Source of the DNA: Candidatus Hydrothermus pacificus
GTDB taxonomy: Bacteria > Hydrothermota > Hydrothermia > Hydrothermales > Hydrothermaceae
NCBI GenBank assembly: GCA_002011615.1
Contig: MTOH01000013.1
Coordinates: 1 to 64,000, forward strand
DNA length: 64,000 nucleotides
Direction of reading: 5' to 3'
In this document: positions 1 through 8,116 of the stretch, one piece after another
Layout: each line of letters starts with the position of its first letter
Numbering within the stretch: position 1 is the first letter of the stretch
Notes under the pieces: generated by a model
Database searches by the model: none
What the model was told of the DNA's origin: nothing
The model's input: the letters and a program-made list of their open reading frames with translations, nothing else
Program-made: the position numbers and the translations under genes

Positions 1-1891
1 TTATTTCAGAAAGCAATAGCAGTACATCGTTTCTAAAGTTTACATTGTGTTCTATATGCTTTATTTCTTTCTCTGCTTCGTCGAGCCTGCCTGTATTTGT
101 GTAGATTTCTGCAAGCCTGAATATTATTCGGGAGTCGCGGGTTGATTTTTTTAAGTTTATAAAAACATTTTCTGCAGCTTCATAGAAGCCCATCTTATAG
201 TACATTTCTCCGAGCAGATAGTTGACTTCAAAATCTTCTGGGAATGATTTTCTGAGTTCCTGGAGAATTTTTTCTGCATCTTCATAGTTTTCCTCACTAA
301 CCGCCTGTCTTGCTTTATGCAGCATAATTTTAAAATCTTTGAGTTTTTCTCTTTTTGTTAATTCAGGAGGAATATAGGGGATTCCACGAGGGGAACCTGC
401 AATTGCAAGTAAAAATACCTCTCCTTTTTCAACTTTTTTTGTTTCAATGGCTTTTATCTCAGGTATTTTGTCTTCTTCACCTTTTTCAGTATATATCTTT
501 TTAAGAAAGTTCAATAGAAGATAATTTTCGGGGAAGAATTCAAGAGCGTTTTTAATGGCTTTTTCTGCTTCCTGGATATTTCCCTTTTCAAAAAGAGTTC
601 TGGCATAATTGTATACAATAATCGGGTCAGTAGGAAAGAGGTCCACTATTTCCCCGAGTATCTCCTCGCTTTCTTCTTTTTTCCCTTCTATGAATTTCAG
701 GAAAAACAGGTTGTAAAGAGGAATCATGAAGCCTTCTTCACTTTCATAAGCTCTTTTCAGCATTTGTTCTGCTTCCTCTCTGTTTTCAAGAATTAAAAGC
801 AAAGCATAATTGTTTAAAGCGTAGGGATAATTTTTAATCCCTTCCCATATTTTTTTTGCCTTTTCTTTGAATCCTTTTAGCAGGAAAACACAGGCTGTCA
901 TGTTCCATGTATGGAAGTCCTTTGGATTAATTCTCTCCAGTGTTAAGACAGATTCGTCGTAGTTACCCTGAAGTATTTCTATCTCTGCTTTGAGTTTTAA
1001 TGCTTCTCTTGATTCGGGTTTTTCCTCAAGGGCTCTTTGCAGTTCTCTTATTGCATCATTTAAAAGGAATTTATTTTTATATACCTGAGCGAGTTCAAAT
1101 CTTGATTGAAAGGTATCTATTTTTATTTTTGCTTTAATACCCATTGCTTCTCTTAATTCTTCTTCTGCAGAAACTTTTTCATCCTCAAGCCCTATTATAT
1201 TTGTAACTTCAGCAAGATAGGGGTTTAATTCCTTCGCTTTTATTGCTTCATCAAGCGCATCTTCTATGAGCCCTATTTCTCCAAGTGCAAAGGAAAGCAA
1301 TAAATGGGATTCAGCAGAATCAGGATTAATCTTTATAGCGTCTTTAAGGTATTTAACAGCCATCTCATATAAACCCATGTTGTAATATAGCTCTCCCATA
1401 TTACGCAGTATTTCTTCATCCCCGGGATGAAGTTTGTTTGCCTTTTTAAAAGTTGCAAGAGCTTCCTGAAGCAAACCCATCTTTTTCTTTGCTATACCAA
1501 GTCCTTTAAGTGCTTTAAGATTGCCAGGGTCGTTGGTAAGAACATTTTTGTATTCTATTGCTGATTCCATGAATTTGCCTATGTGATAGTAGGATTCAGC
1601 TAATTTCAATCTGGCTTCTATATTTTGGGGATTCTGGGCTACCTCTCTTAGCGGTTTTTCTATATAGTCTTCTATTTTTCCTGTTCTTTTCAATATTATT
1701 ATTAAATTTCTCTGTGCAATTTTAAAATCCGGGTTTATTTCAAGAGCTTTTTTTAATTCCTGTATAGCGTCTTCTAAAAGTCCTCTGTTGAAAAACACTA
1801 TTGCAAGATTGTTGTGAGAGGACGGGTCTTTTGGATCTATCTTCTCTGAGAATTGTCTCAATATTTTTATCTCTTCCTCAGATATTTTCAT
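1..1891 (-). CDS. TPR-repeat protein, C-terminus beyond window
   Basis: The minus-strand frame is open from an ATG at 1891 to the window edge, about 630 codons without a stop. The protein starts MKISEEEIKILRQFSEKI and then consists of many 34-residue TPR units, with typical patterns such as A-x-x-x-Y/F-x-x-A-x-x-x-P. I see no signal peptide, membrane segment or catalytic motif, so it is probably a soluble protein-binding scaffold. Its start overlaps the cheC stop by four bases (ATGA), so it is translationally coupled as the last visible gene of the Che operon. TPR proteins often hold signalling or pilus complexes together; the partner here is unknown. The gene is incomplete in this window. 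Confidence 0.85.
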   Translation of the reverse strand, partial: MKISEEEIKILRQFSEKIDPKDPSSHNNLAIVFFNRGLLEDAIQELKKALEINPDFKIAQRNLIIILKRTGKIEDYIEKPLREVAQNPQNIEARLKLAESYYHIGKFMESAIEYKNVLTNDPGNLKALKGLGIAKKKMGLLQEALATFKKANKLHPGDEEILRNMGELYYNMGLYEMAVKYLKDAIKINPDSAESHLLLSFALGEIGLIEDALDEAIKAKELNPYLAEVTNIIGLEDEKVSAEEELREAMGIKAKIKIDTFQSRFELAQVYKNKFLLNDAIRELQRALEEKPESREALKLKAEIEILQGNYDESVLTLERINPKDFHTWNMTACVFLLKGFKEKAKKIWEGIKNYPYALNNYALLLILENREEAEQMLKRAYESEEGFMIPLYNLFFLKFIEGKKEESEEILGEIVDLFPTDPIIVYNYARTLFEKGNIQEAEKAIKNALEFFPENYLLLNFLKKIYTEKGEEDKIPEIKAIETKKVEKGEVFLLAIAGSPRGIPYIPPELTKREKLKDFKIMLHKARQAVSEENYEDAEKILQELRKSFPEDFEVNYLLGEMYYKMGFYEAAENVFINLKKSTRDSRIIFRLAEIYTNTGRLDEAEKEIKHIEHNVNFRNDVLLLLSEI

Positions 1892-2499
1892 CTCAACATT
1901 TCTTCAAGTTTACCTGTTAAAATTGTTATTGTGCTTTCATCGGGTAGAAAAAAGAAATTCAGGGTGATTCGTGGACCATTTTCAACAAAAAAAGTACTCC
2001 TTATACATAATGCAAATTCCTCATAGGATTCTATACTTAAAAGTGCAGAGGTTACCATGCTTTTAGCCATATCCACCTTCAAGAAAGGAACAGAGGGTAG
2101 GGCGAGTAATTTTAAAAATTCAGAAAGAGATGTCATATAAGAACCTGTTACTATGTTGGTTATTTCCTTTAATGCTGACTCTTCATCTTCTCCTATTTCT
2201 AAAACTTTTTCACCCATTAAAAGAGAAAGTATTTCTTTGGCTTCTTTTTCAGAAACAAGTAGCAGAGTCAGTCCTGTTAGATCACCGAGGAAGTATTGTA
2301 GTATTCCCACAGATGGGTAATCGGTTTTCAGAATTTCATCGAACACCTCTTCTGACTTACCCCAGAATATATCAGGAGGTTCCATAAATATTTTTCTGCT
2401 AATCATCTCTGAAAGAGCAGTAGCAGCATGTCCTGAGCCTATATTTGCCACTTCTTTTAAACCATCTATATGAAATGGATTAAGTTCTGATAATTTCAT
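1888..2499 (-). CDS. cheC: CheC-type CheY-P phosphatase
   Basis: 203 residues. Two copies of the CheC/FliY active-site pattern are visible: E16-x-x-N19 followed by IGSGHA, and E112-x-x-N115 followed by IVTG. Both copies keep the Glu and Asn that position water for hydrolysis of phospho-CheY, so the enzyme should be active. CheC proteins act in the cytoplasm and reset CheY in systems lacking CheZ. The ATG overlaps the last codons of cheA, and the gene is followed by the TPR gene with a 4-base overlap. No CheD, a frequent CheC partner, is in the window. The family call is firm; the choice of CheC over the related CheX is based on the doubled motif. Confidence 0.9.
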   Translation of the reverse strand: MKLSELNPFHIDGLKEVANIGSGHAATALSEMISRKIFMEPPDIFWGKSEEVFDEILKTDYPSVGILQYFLGDLTGLTLLLVSEKEAKEILSLLMGEKVLEIGEDEESALKEITNIVTGSYMTSLSEFLKLLALPSVPFLKVDMAKSMVTSALLSIESYEEFALCIRSTFFVENGPRITLNFFFLPDESTITILTGKLEEMLR

Positions 2500-4253
2500 T
2501 TCTCTCCTTTTGTTACGATTGAAATTGGGTCTATTATAAGGTAAGGTTTGCCATCTTCTAAAATCGTTACCCCTGTTACATAGGGTATTTTCATAACGGT
2601 TTCATCCAGGTTTTTTACAAAAACATCCTGCTGGGCAACTATTTTTTCACACAGTATCGCAAAATTTTTATTTTCTCCTTCTATAACCAGTGCTTCTTTC
2701 AATACTTCACCATTTTCCTTAAGTCCCAGCAGGTCATTGAATTCAAACACAGGGTAAAGCTTTTTGCCCAGCACAATAAATTTTCTTTTTTTTAAATAAA
2801 ACATGTTCATGTTTTTAACATTGTAGATGCCCTGAACATAGTTTAAAGGTAATATATACTTTTCTTTTCCGCCTTTTAATATAACCGCCTTTATAATTGC
2901 AAGAGAGACAGGTATTCTTAGTGTTATTTCTGTTCCTTTACCTTCCTCTGATTGGATACGGAAGTCTCCTCCTAATTTTATGAGTGTTTCCCGCACAGCA
3001 TTCAGACCTATACCCCGACCTGAGAGTTCATCTGCTTCTGACTTCGTTGAAAAGGAAGGAGAGGTTAGTATCTCCATTATTCTTTCTTCATCAAGCCCCG
3101 GAATTTCTTCTTCTTTTAAAATACCTGATTCCATAGCCTTTTTAATAACTTTTTCTCTTTTAATACCTGCACCGTCATCTTTTACATTTATAAAAATAGT
3201 TCCTTTTTCTTTTTTAACAACTATGGATATTTTCCCCTCTGGATTTTTACCCTTTCTTTTTCTCTCTTCAGGACTTTCTATTCCGTGCCCTATTGAATTT
3301 CTTATAAGATGTAAAAGGGGGTCTTTAAGTTTTTCCAGTATTATTCTATCAACCTCTATGTCCTCCCCTTGTATCTCAATTTCTATGTTTTTACCCAGTT
3401 TTTTTGCCTCATCTCTTATATATCTGGGTAAAAAACCCAGGATGGCTTTTACAGGCACCAATCGTAAGTTTACTATCTCATCCTGAAGTAAAGATAACAT
3501 GCTCTCAAAATTTTCAAAAGAGACTCTTAAATTTTTTTCTTCACTTTGCTGAATTAAGGGTTTTAGTCTATCCTTTTCTATGAGTATTTCCCCCATGTAG
3601 TTAATTATTCTGTCTATCCTTTCTGCTCTTATCTTTATTTCTCTTATCTCCTGTTCTTTTCCTTCTTCTTTTTTTATCTTTTCCACTGAGGGTGTGATTT
3701 TAAAGTATTCCACATCTGAAAAAGAATCTATCAGTTCTTTAACTTTTTTTAGCTCATCTTCATTAGATATTATTAAAAGCCTGAATGAAATGTTGAATTC
3801 ACCATTCTGTATACTTTCCATGTCAGGTTCACTTTTTTTGATTTCGGCATATTTTTTTATATTGTTGATTATTACGAATGCTCTTGCACCTTTTAAAGGT
3901 ATATCAGGATGAAGAAATATTTCCAGGCTATATAGATTTGGCTTTTGTCCCTTCAAAAGGCTTTTGATCATGTCTATGGAATTGAAAATTTCTTGCACAT
4001 CTAGGTGAGGTTTTTTAGTCTTTCTTATCTTCTCTAACTTATCTTCAAGCATATGTAAAATCTCTTCTATTTCTTTTTCTCCCATTGAGGCAGAAGAGCC
4101 TTTTAATGTGTGAATATGCCTGAAAAGTTCATTTAACAATTCAGGGCTTACACCATCTTTTTCTATTTTTAAAAGTATTTCTTCTGACTTTTGAATTATC
4201 TCTTTTGCTTCTAATTCAAATATGGTTCTGTATTTCTCTGTTTCTTTTATCAT
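2496..4253 (-). CDS. cheA: Chemotaxis-type histidine kinase CheA
   Basis: 585 residues with the full CheA order. An Hpt (P1) domain carries the phospho-accepting His48 in H-T-L-K-G-S. A P2-like CheY-docking region spans roughly 105-195, with the P3 dimerisation helices near 205-270. The P4 ATPase has HLIRNSIGHGIE, DDGAGI and GRGIGLNAV, and a P5 CheW-like domain ends the protein. The usual RNAIDHGIE N-box here reads RNSIGHGIE, so the Asp after Ile is Gly; the essential Asn remains. It would autophosphorylate and pass phosphate to the CheY encoded just upstream. It overlaps cheY and cheC by four bases each. No chemoreceptor, CheR or CheB lies nearby, so the input is not obvious. A flagellar or a pilus-type output are both possible; the window holds pilus genes and no flagellar gene. 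Confidence 0.95.
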   Translation of the reverse strand: MIKETEKYRTIFELEAKEIIQKSEEILLKIEKDGVSPELLNELFRHIHTLKGSSASMGEKEIEEILHMLEDKLEKIRKTKKPHLDVQEIFNSIDMIKSLLKGQKPNLYSLEIFLHPDIPLKGARAFVIINNIKKYAEIKKSEPDMESIQNGEFNISFRLLIISNEDELKKVKELIDSFSDVEYFKITPSVEKIKKEEGKEQEIREIKIRAERIDRIINYMGEILIEKDRLKPLIQQSEEKNLRVSFENFESMLSLLQDEIVNLRLVPVKAILGFLPRYIRDEAKKLGKNIEIEIQGEDIEVDRIILEKLKDPLLHLIRNSIGHGIESPEERKRKGKNPEGKISIVVKKEKGTIFINVKDDGAGIKREKVIKKAMESGILKEEEIPGLDEERIMEILTSPSFSTKSEADELSGRGIGLNAVRETLIKLGGDFRIQSEEGKGTEITLRIPVSLAIIKAVILKGGKEKYILPLNYVQGIYNVKNMNMFYLKKRKFIVLGKKLYPVFEFNDLLGLKENGEVLKEALVIEGENKNFAILCEKIVAQQDVFVKNLDETVMKIPYVTGVTILEDGKPYLIIDPISIVTKGEK

Positions 4254-4615
4254 TTTTTTATTATTCTTTCAACTGCTTCCAGAACTCTTGCGGGCTGAAA
4301 AGGTTTTACAACATAATCTTTTGCACCTGCCTGAAGAGACTCAAGAACAAGAGCCTGTTGACCCATTGCTGAAACCATCAGTATTTTTGCTTCCGGGTCT
4401 GTTTTTAATATTTCTCTTACCGCATCTATACCGCTCATGTCAGGCATTATGATGTCCATGGTTACAAGGTCGGGTTTCAACTCTTTGTATAATTTTATGG
4501 CTTCTGCCCCTGTTGATGTTTCTCCGCATATTTCATATCCTCCCTTTTTAAGAATATCACCCAGAAGTTTCCTCATAAATTTTGCATCATCAACAATCAA
4601 AATTCTTGGATTCAT
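4250..4615 (-). CDS. cheY: CheY-type single-domain response regulator
   Basis: 121 residues, a receiver domain with nothing attached. The acidic pair D9-D10, the phosphorylation site D54 (in TMDIIMPDMSG), the switch Ser in MVSAMG and the conserved Lys in VVKPFQ (about residue 104) are all present. It should be phosphorylated by the adjacent CheA and dephosphorylated by the adjacent CheC. With no output domain it must act by binding a target such as a motor or pilus protein. It overlaps cheW and cheA by four bases on either side, which suggests tight co-expression. Confidence 0.95.
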   Translation of the reverse strand: MNPRILIVDDAKFMRKLLGDILKKGGYEICGETSTGAEAIKLYKELKPDLVTMDIIMPDMSGIDAVREILKTDPEAKILMVSAMGQQALVLESLQAGAKDYVVKPFQPARVLEAVERIIKK

Positions 4616-5043
4616 ATAACCTCCTCTTTCTCAATTAAATTGTCCACATCAAGTACAAAGATTAAATCGTTCTTTTTCCCGATAACACCCTTTAAAAAAT
4701 TTTTTTCAATTTCTTCACGAACTTTACCCGGTGCAATCTTTGAATTTATTTCCTGAACCTTCATGCTTTCTACGATCTCATGTATTCCTATACCGCCCCT
4801 TTTTTTCTTCTCTGACTCTATTATTATGAAGTAGTTGAAATTTTCTTTTAAAGGAGTGTTTATAAATACCCCACTTATATCAAAAAATGGTATGATATTA
4901 CCCCTGAGGTTAAAAATACCCTTTAAAACCTTTGATTTTACAGGTAATTCCGTAATACTTCTCCTTTCCACAATCTCCATAATTTTATTATTTTCTATAC
5001 CTACTTTTAAATCCCCAATTTTACACACAAGTAATTCTAACAT
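4612..5043 (-). CDS. cheW: CheW coupling protein
   Basis: 143 residues with the CheW beta-barrel pattern, including the LRGNIIPFFDI stretch that aligns with the conserved NLRGxVIPVxDL of the family. CheW normally bridges CheA and receptors. No receptor is encoded here, so it may link CheA to an unusual input protein or to receptors elsewhere. A 40-base gap upstream holds a promoter-like TTGACT/TAAAAT pair that ends 11 bases before the ATG, and there is no Shine-Dalgarno sequence. The cheW-cheY-cheA-cheC-TPR part may therefore also be transcribed separately, with a very short leader. Confidence 0.92.
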   Translation of the reverse strand: MLELLVCKIGDLKVGIENNKIMEIVERRSITELPVKSKVLKGIFNLRGNIIPFFDISGVFINTPLKENFNYFIIIESEKKKRGGIGIHEIVESMKVQEINSKIAPGKVREEIEKNFLKGVIGKKNDLIFVLDVDNLIEKEEVI

Positions 5044-5054
5044 TTTAATCTAAA

Positions 5055-5083
5055 ATTTTATGATACAGAGATGAAAAAGTCAA
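5055..5083 (-). promoter_or_regulatory. Internal promoter before cheW
   Basis: Read on the minus strand: TTGACT (5083-5078), 17-base spacer, TAAAAT (5060-5055), then 11 bases to the cheW ATG. The -35 box abuts the stop codon of the upstream gene. This is a sigma-70-type match by eye, not a measured start site. Confidence 0.55.
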
Positions 5084-8000
5084 TCAGAAGGTAAAAAATG
5101 ATACAATTCTTAAAACTTCAAAATCAGGGTGTAAAAGGAATGTATTTTTAGTATCCTTATCTTTGAACTTGTTGGCAATCTCTTTCAAAAGGTAATTGGC
5201 CTTTCGGAAATAATAAACCGTTTTGTCCTTTATATCCATTTTTTTATAAAGTTCTACAAAGTTTACAAAAATTAAAAGGTGCAGATAGGGAGAGGGTAAA
5301 CTTTTTGAAACCTCAAAAGCTTTTTCCAGGAAATCTTCTGGCTGGGAGTCCGAAATTTTTGCAACCAGGGTATAGAACTCAATCAACAATGATTTTGAGA
5401 AGTTTTCCTGCACCTGATGCAGGTTATTTAGAAATTTCAAAAGGTATTCCTTCTCGCCTATAAAATACATTGTTTTTGCCATGTTTAGCAAGGCATCATA
5501 GGTACTCAGAAAATTTCGTGACATTTTCAAAGCTTCAGACAAGGATTTTTTAGCTATATTTCTGTTTCTTAAATAAGCGTTGGCAAGTGCCTTTATGGCA
5601 GTAAATACAAATTGATAATGCTGGTTTTCTAAAAATTTTGCCTTATTTATGACAGCATTAATTTCGTTAACTATTTTCTGAAAATTTCCTATCTTAATAT
5701 AAAGTTTAAACTTGTTTTCTTTAAGCTTAAACTCCCATATTATATCTTTATAGGGTTTTATATCCTCTTCTGCTGTTTCTATATATTCCTTTGCCAGTTG
5801 AAAGTTGCCCATCTCAATGTGAAGTTTTGCCAGTTCCAGAGCTATTTTATATATTTTTTTATTCTGGTTTAGTTTTATTAAATTATAAGCCCTGTGGTAT
5901 TCGCTTAAAGAAAGATGATACTGTCCCATGTTAAAGTACACTTCACCGAGGGTCAGATATGTAGATATAAGTGTTTCTTCATCAACATTTTCTCTGTTTT
6001 CAAGGAGTTCAAGAAGTATTTTCTTTGATGATTGAATTTCATTTTTTTCCAGATAAAGCTCTGCGAGTTTTTCTTTTAGATAAAATAACTTGTTGTCTTT
6101 TATTCCCTCGGTTATTACTATACCTCTGTGCAGGTCTTTTATGGCTTCTTCCAGAAAACCTATATTTCTCTCTGCTTCTGCTTTATATTCAAAGATATTT
6201 GTGAGAACCACAATATCACCACCTTTTATTTTGTTAAAACATTCCTCTGCTTTGTTGAAATAATCTATTGCCTCTTTAAATGCACCCGATGTAATTCTTT
6301 GCTTTCCTGAAAGAATAGCAAATTCCATTGCTTTATCCCATAACTCCCCATTATAGGAGTGATAGAAAAGATAAGGAGAGATATCTTTTATGTCCACTTT
6401 ATGGTCAATGGTTTTAACTACTTGCAGGTGTGTGTCTATTTTTTTCTTTTTCAGAATTGCATTGTATACTACGTTTCTTATAAGAGGGTTAATAAATCTG
6501 TAAGTATTTCCTTCCTTTTCAATGATTTCTTCTTCTACAAAATTATTTATTATTTCTCTTTCCTGTTCACTGAAAATCTCTTTTAAAGGTCCTTTCTCAT
6601 CCCATTCTATTAAAATACTCAACTTCTCAAGGACATTTTTTTCTTCAGAACTTAAAATGTCGTAGAATTCAATGATGGCTCCTATCAGGGTGCCTGGTAT
6701 TTCAAGAGAGAGAGTTTTTTTCTTATGAATTACTTTTAAAAATTCTGTAACATAAAGAGGAATTCCTTCTGTTATATCCAGAAATTTCTTTACGAATTTA
6801 ATATCAATATTTTCTTTCAAAAAAGACCTCAATATTTTTTCTGTTTCTTTGAAATCAAAGGGGCGTAAATTCTTCTCCTTTATAAATGCGAGTTCAGAAG
6901 ATAACAGATTTTCTCTCCCCATAAAAAGAAAAAACATTTTATTTTCAAGTGAAACGAGCAGGTATTCAAGAACTGTTTTAGTTGTTTCGTCTATTTTCTC
7001 CATAGAATCAATTATAAATATAACTGGTTTTATTTTTAACAATGCTTCCAGAAACCTTCTTAATGTAAATTTGACGAGTTCCAGGTAGGATGCAGGTTCG
7101 AGTTCTCCCATCTGAGACAATAGCTCTTTTAATTCTTCGTATTCTTCAATATTCTCAATAAGTTTGCTATTCTCCTCTTTTTCAGCAAACTTTTCTATTG
7201 CTCTTAAGATTATTCTTAGCGGAGATTCGTGTATTTCAAATACCGGTTCTCCTTCAATTATAAAGAATTTGTTTTTATTCTTGAATGTTTTTAACCAGTA
7301 GTTCTTTAAAGTTGTTTTGCCTATTCCTGCAGGACCCTTAAAAAGGAGAGTGCCTCCCTTATATCTTTCAGCCAGAGTTGCATACGAATTCAACAGATTT
7401 AATTCTCCTTCTCTACCCACGAAAGGTATCCTGAATCTCATTCTTTTAGTTTGTTCTCTTAATCCTTTAAGCTCGTATATTGAAATTATGTTTTCTGTTC
7501 CTTTAAGAAATATTTTTTTCTTCTTAATTGTATGGAATTTTTCTTCAACGAGGGAGTTTAACTCTTCAGAAATAATTATTTCAGAATGGGCTATTTCTGC
7601 AAGCCTGTAGGCAATATTGACGGTATCTCCTATGACTGTCTTATGAAGGTAGAGGCTTGAACCAACTTTTCCGAAATAAACCCATCCCGAATTTATACCT
7701 ATTCTGTATATAATTTCCTTTTCGTTTTCCAATAATTTTCTTATTTCCAGAGCAAGTTTGCAGGCAAGTTCAGGGTCCATCTTGGTAACCCTTGGAATAC
7801 CGAATATCATCATTATGCCCTTTAATCCGAGCCATTTATCCACCCATGCTCCCGAATTTTTAGCCAGTTTGCTTATTTGATAGATTATATCTTTTCTTCT
7901 GAGGAGTTCTTCTTCGGTATATTTTTTATCTCCTTTTTGGTCTAATATGACAAATATTGCTGTTATGAATTTCTTTTCACCTGTGGTATGGATATCTTTT

Positions 8001-8116
8001 GTTATATATTCCAGATTTTGTTCTACTTCGGATATGTGAATTCCACAGGAAGGACAATAGATTGAATCCTCCGGTATATAGGCATAGCATTTGCTACAGA
8101 CTTTACTTTCTTCCAT
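5084..8116 (-). CDS. Zinc ribbon / cyclase-like / AAA ATPase / TPR protein
   Basis: About 1010 residues from the ATG at 8116; an in-frame TTG at 8125 is a weaker alternative. Domains in order: a zinc ribbon (C7, C10, C21, C24), a class III nucleotide cyclase domain (about 45-190), an AAA/STAND-type ATPase (Walker A GPAGIGKTT at 261-269, Walker B VIFIIDS), and a long helical TPR region to the C-terminus. The cyclase domain keeps the substrate and transition-state residues K94, T160, N167 and R171 (in GDTVNIAYRL). Both metal-binding Asp positions are lost: Ile57, and Leu98/Lys99. Alone it should not be catalytic; it resembles the C2 half of a heterodimer. Cyclase-AAA-TPR proteins are a known bacterial architecture, usually signalling ATPases. 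It overlaps the preceding HEAT gene and lies just upstream of cheW. Confidence 0.88.
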   Translation of the reverse strand: MEESKVCSKCYAYIPEDSIYCPSCGIHISEVEQNLEYITKDIHTTGEKKFITAIFVILDQKGDKKYTEEELLRRKDIIYQISKLAKNSGAWVDKWLGLKGIMMIFGIPRVTKMDPELACKLALEIRKLLENEKEIIYRIGINSGWVYFGKVGSSLYLHKTVIGDTVNIAYRLAEIAHSEIIISEELNSLVEEKFHTIKKKKIFLKGTENIISIYELKGLREQTKRMRFRIPFVGREGELNLLNSYATLAERYKGGTLLFKGPAGIGKTTLKNYWLKTFKNKNKFFIIEGEPVFEIHESPLRIILRAIEKFAEKEENSKLIENIEEYEELKELLSQMGELEPASYLELVKFTLRRFLEALLKIKPVIFIIDSMEKIDETTKTVLEYLLVSLENKMFFLFMGRENLLSSELAFIKEKNLRPFDFKETEKILRSFLKENIDIKFVKKFLDITEGIPLYVTEFLKVIHKKKTLSLEIPGTLIGAIIEFYDILSSEEKNVLEKLSILIEWDEKGPLKEIFSEQEREIINNFVEEEIIEKEGNTYRFINPLIRNVVYNAILKKKKIDTHLQVVKTIDHKVDIKDISPYLFYHSYNGELWDKAMEFAILSGKQRITSGAFKEAIDYFNKAEECFNKIKGGDIVVLTNIFEYKAEAERNIGFLEEAIKDLHRGIVITEGIKDNKLFYLKEKLAELYLEKNEIQSSKKILLELLENRENVDEETLISTYLTLGEVYFNMGQYHLSLSEYHRAYNLIKLNQNKKIYKIALELAKLHIEMGNFQLAKEYIETAEEDIKPYKDIIWEFKLKENKFKLYIKIGNFQKIVNEINAVINKAKFLENQHYQFVFTAIKALANAYLRNRNIAKKSLSEALKMSRNFLSTYDALLNMAKTMYFIGEKEYLLKFLNNLHQVQENFSKSLLIEFYTLVAKISDSQPEDFLEKAFEVSKSLPSPYLHLLIFVNFVELYKKMDIKDKTVYYFRKANYLLKEIANKFKDKDTKNTFLLHPDFEVLRIVSFFTF

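Noticed and set aside
2980..3486. Plus-strand open frame inside cheA, and similar frames opposite other genes
   Set aside because: They lie antisense to well-conserved genes and show no domain or ribosome site; they reflect codon bias of the real genes.
1888..5043. Flagellar chemotaxis cluster
   Set aside because: No flagellar, motor or receptor gene is in the window; pilus genes are, so a flagellar link is not supported.
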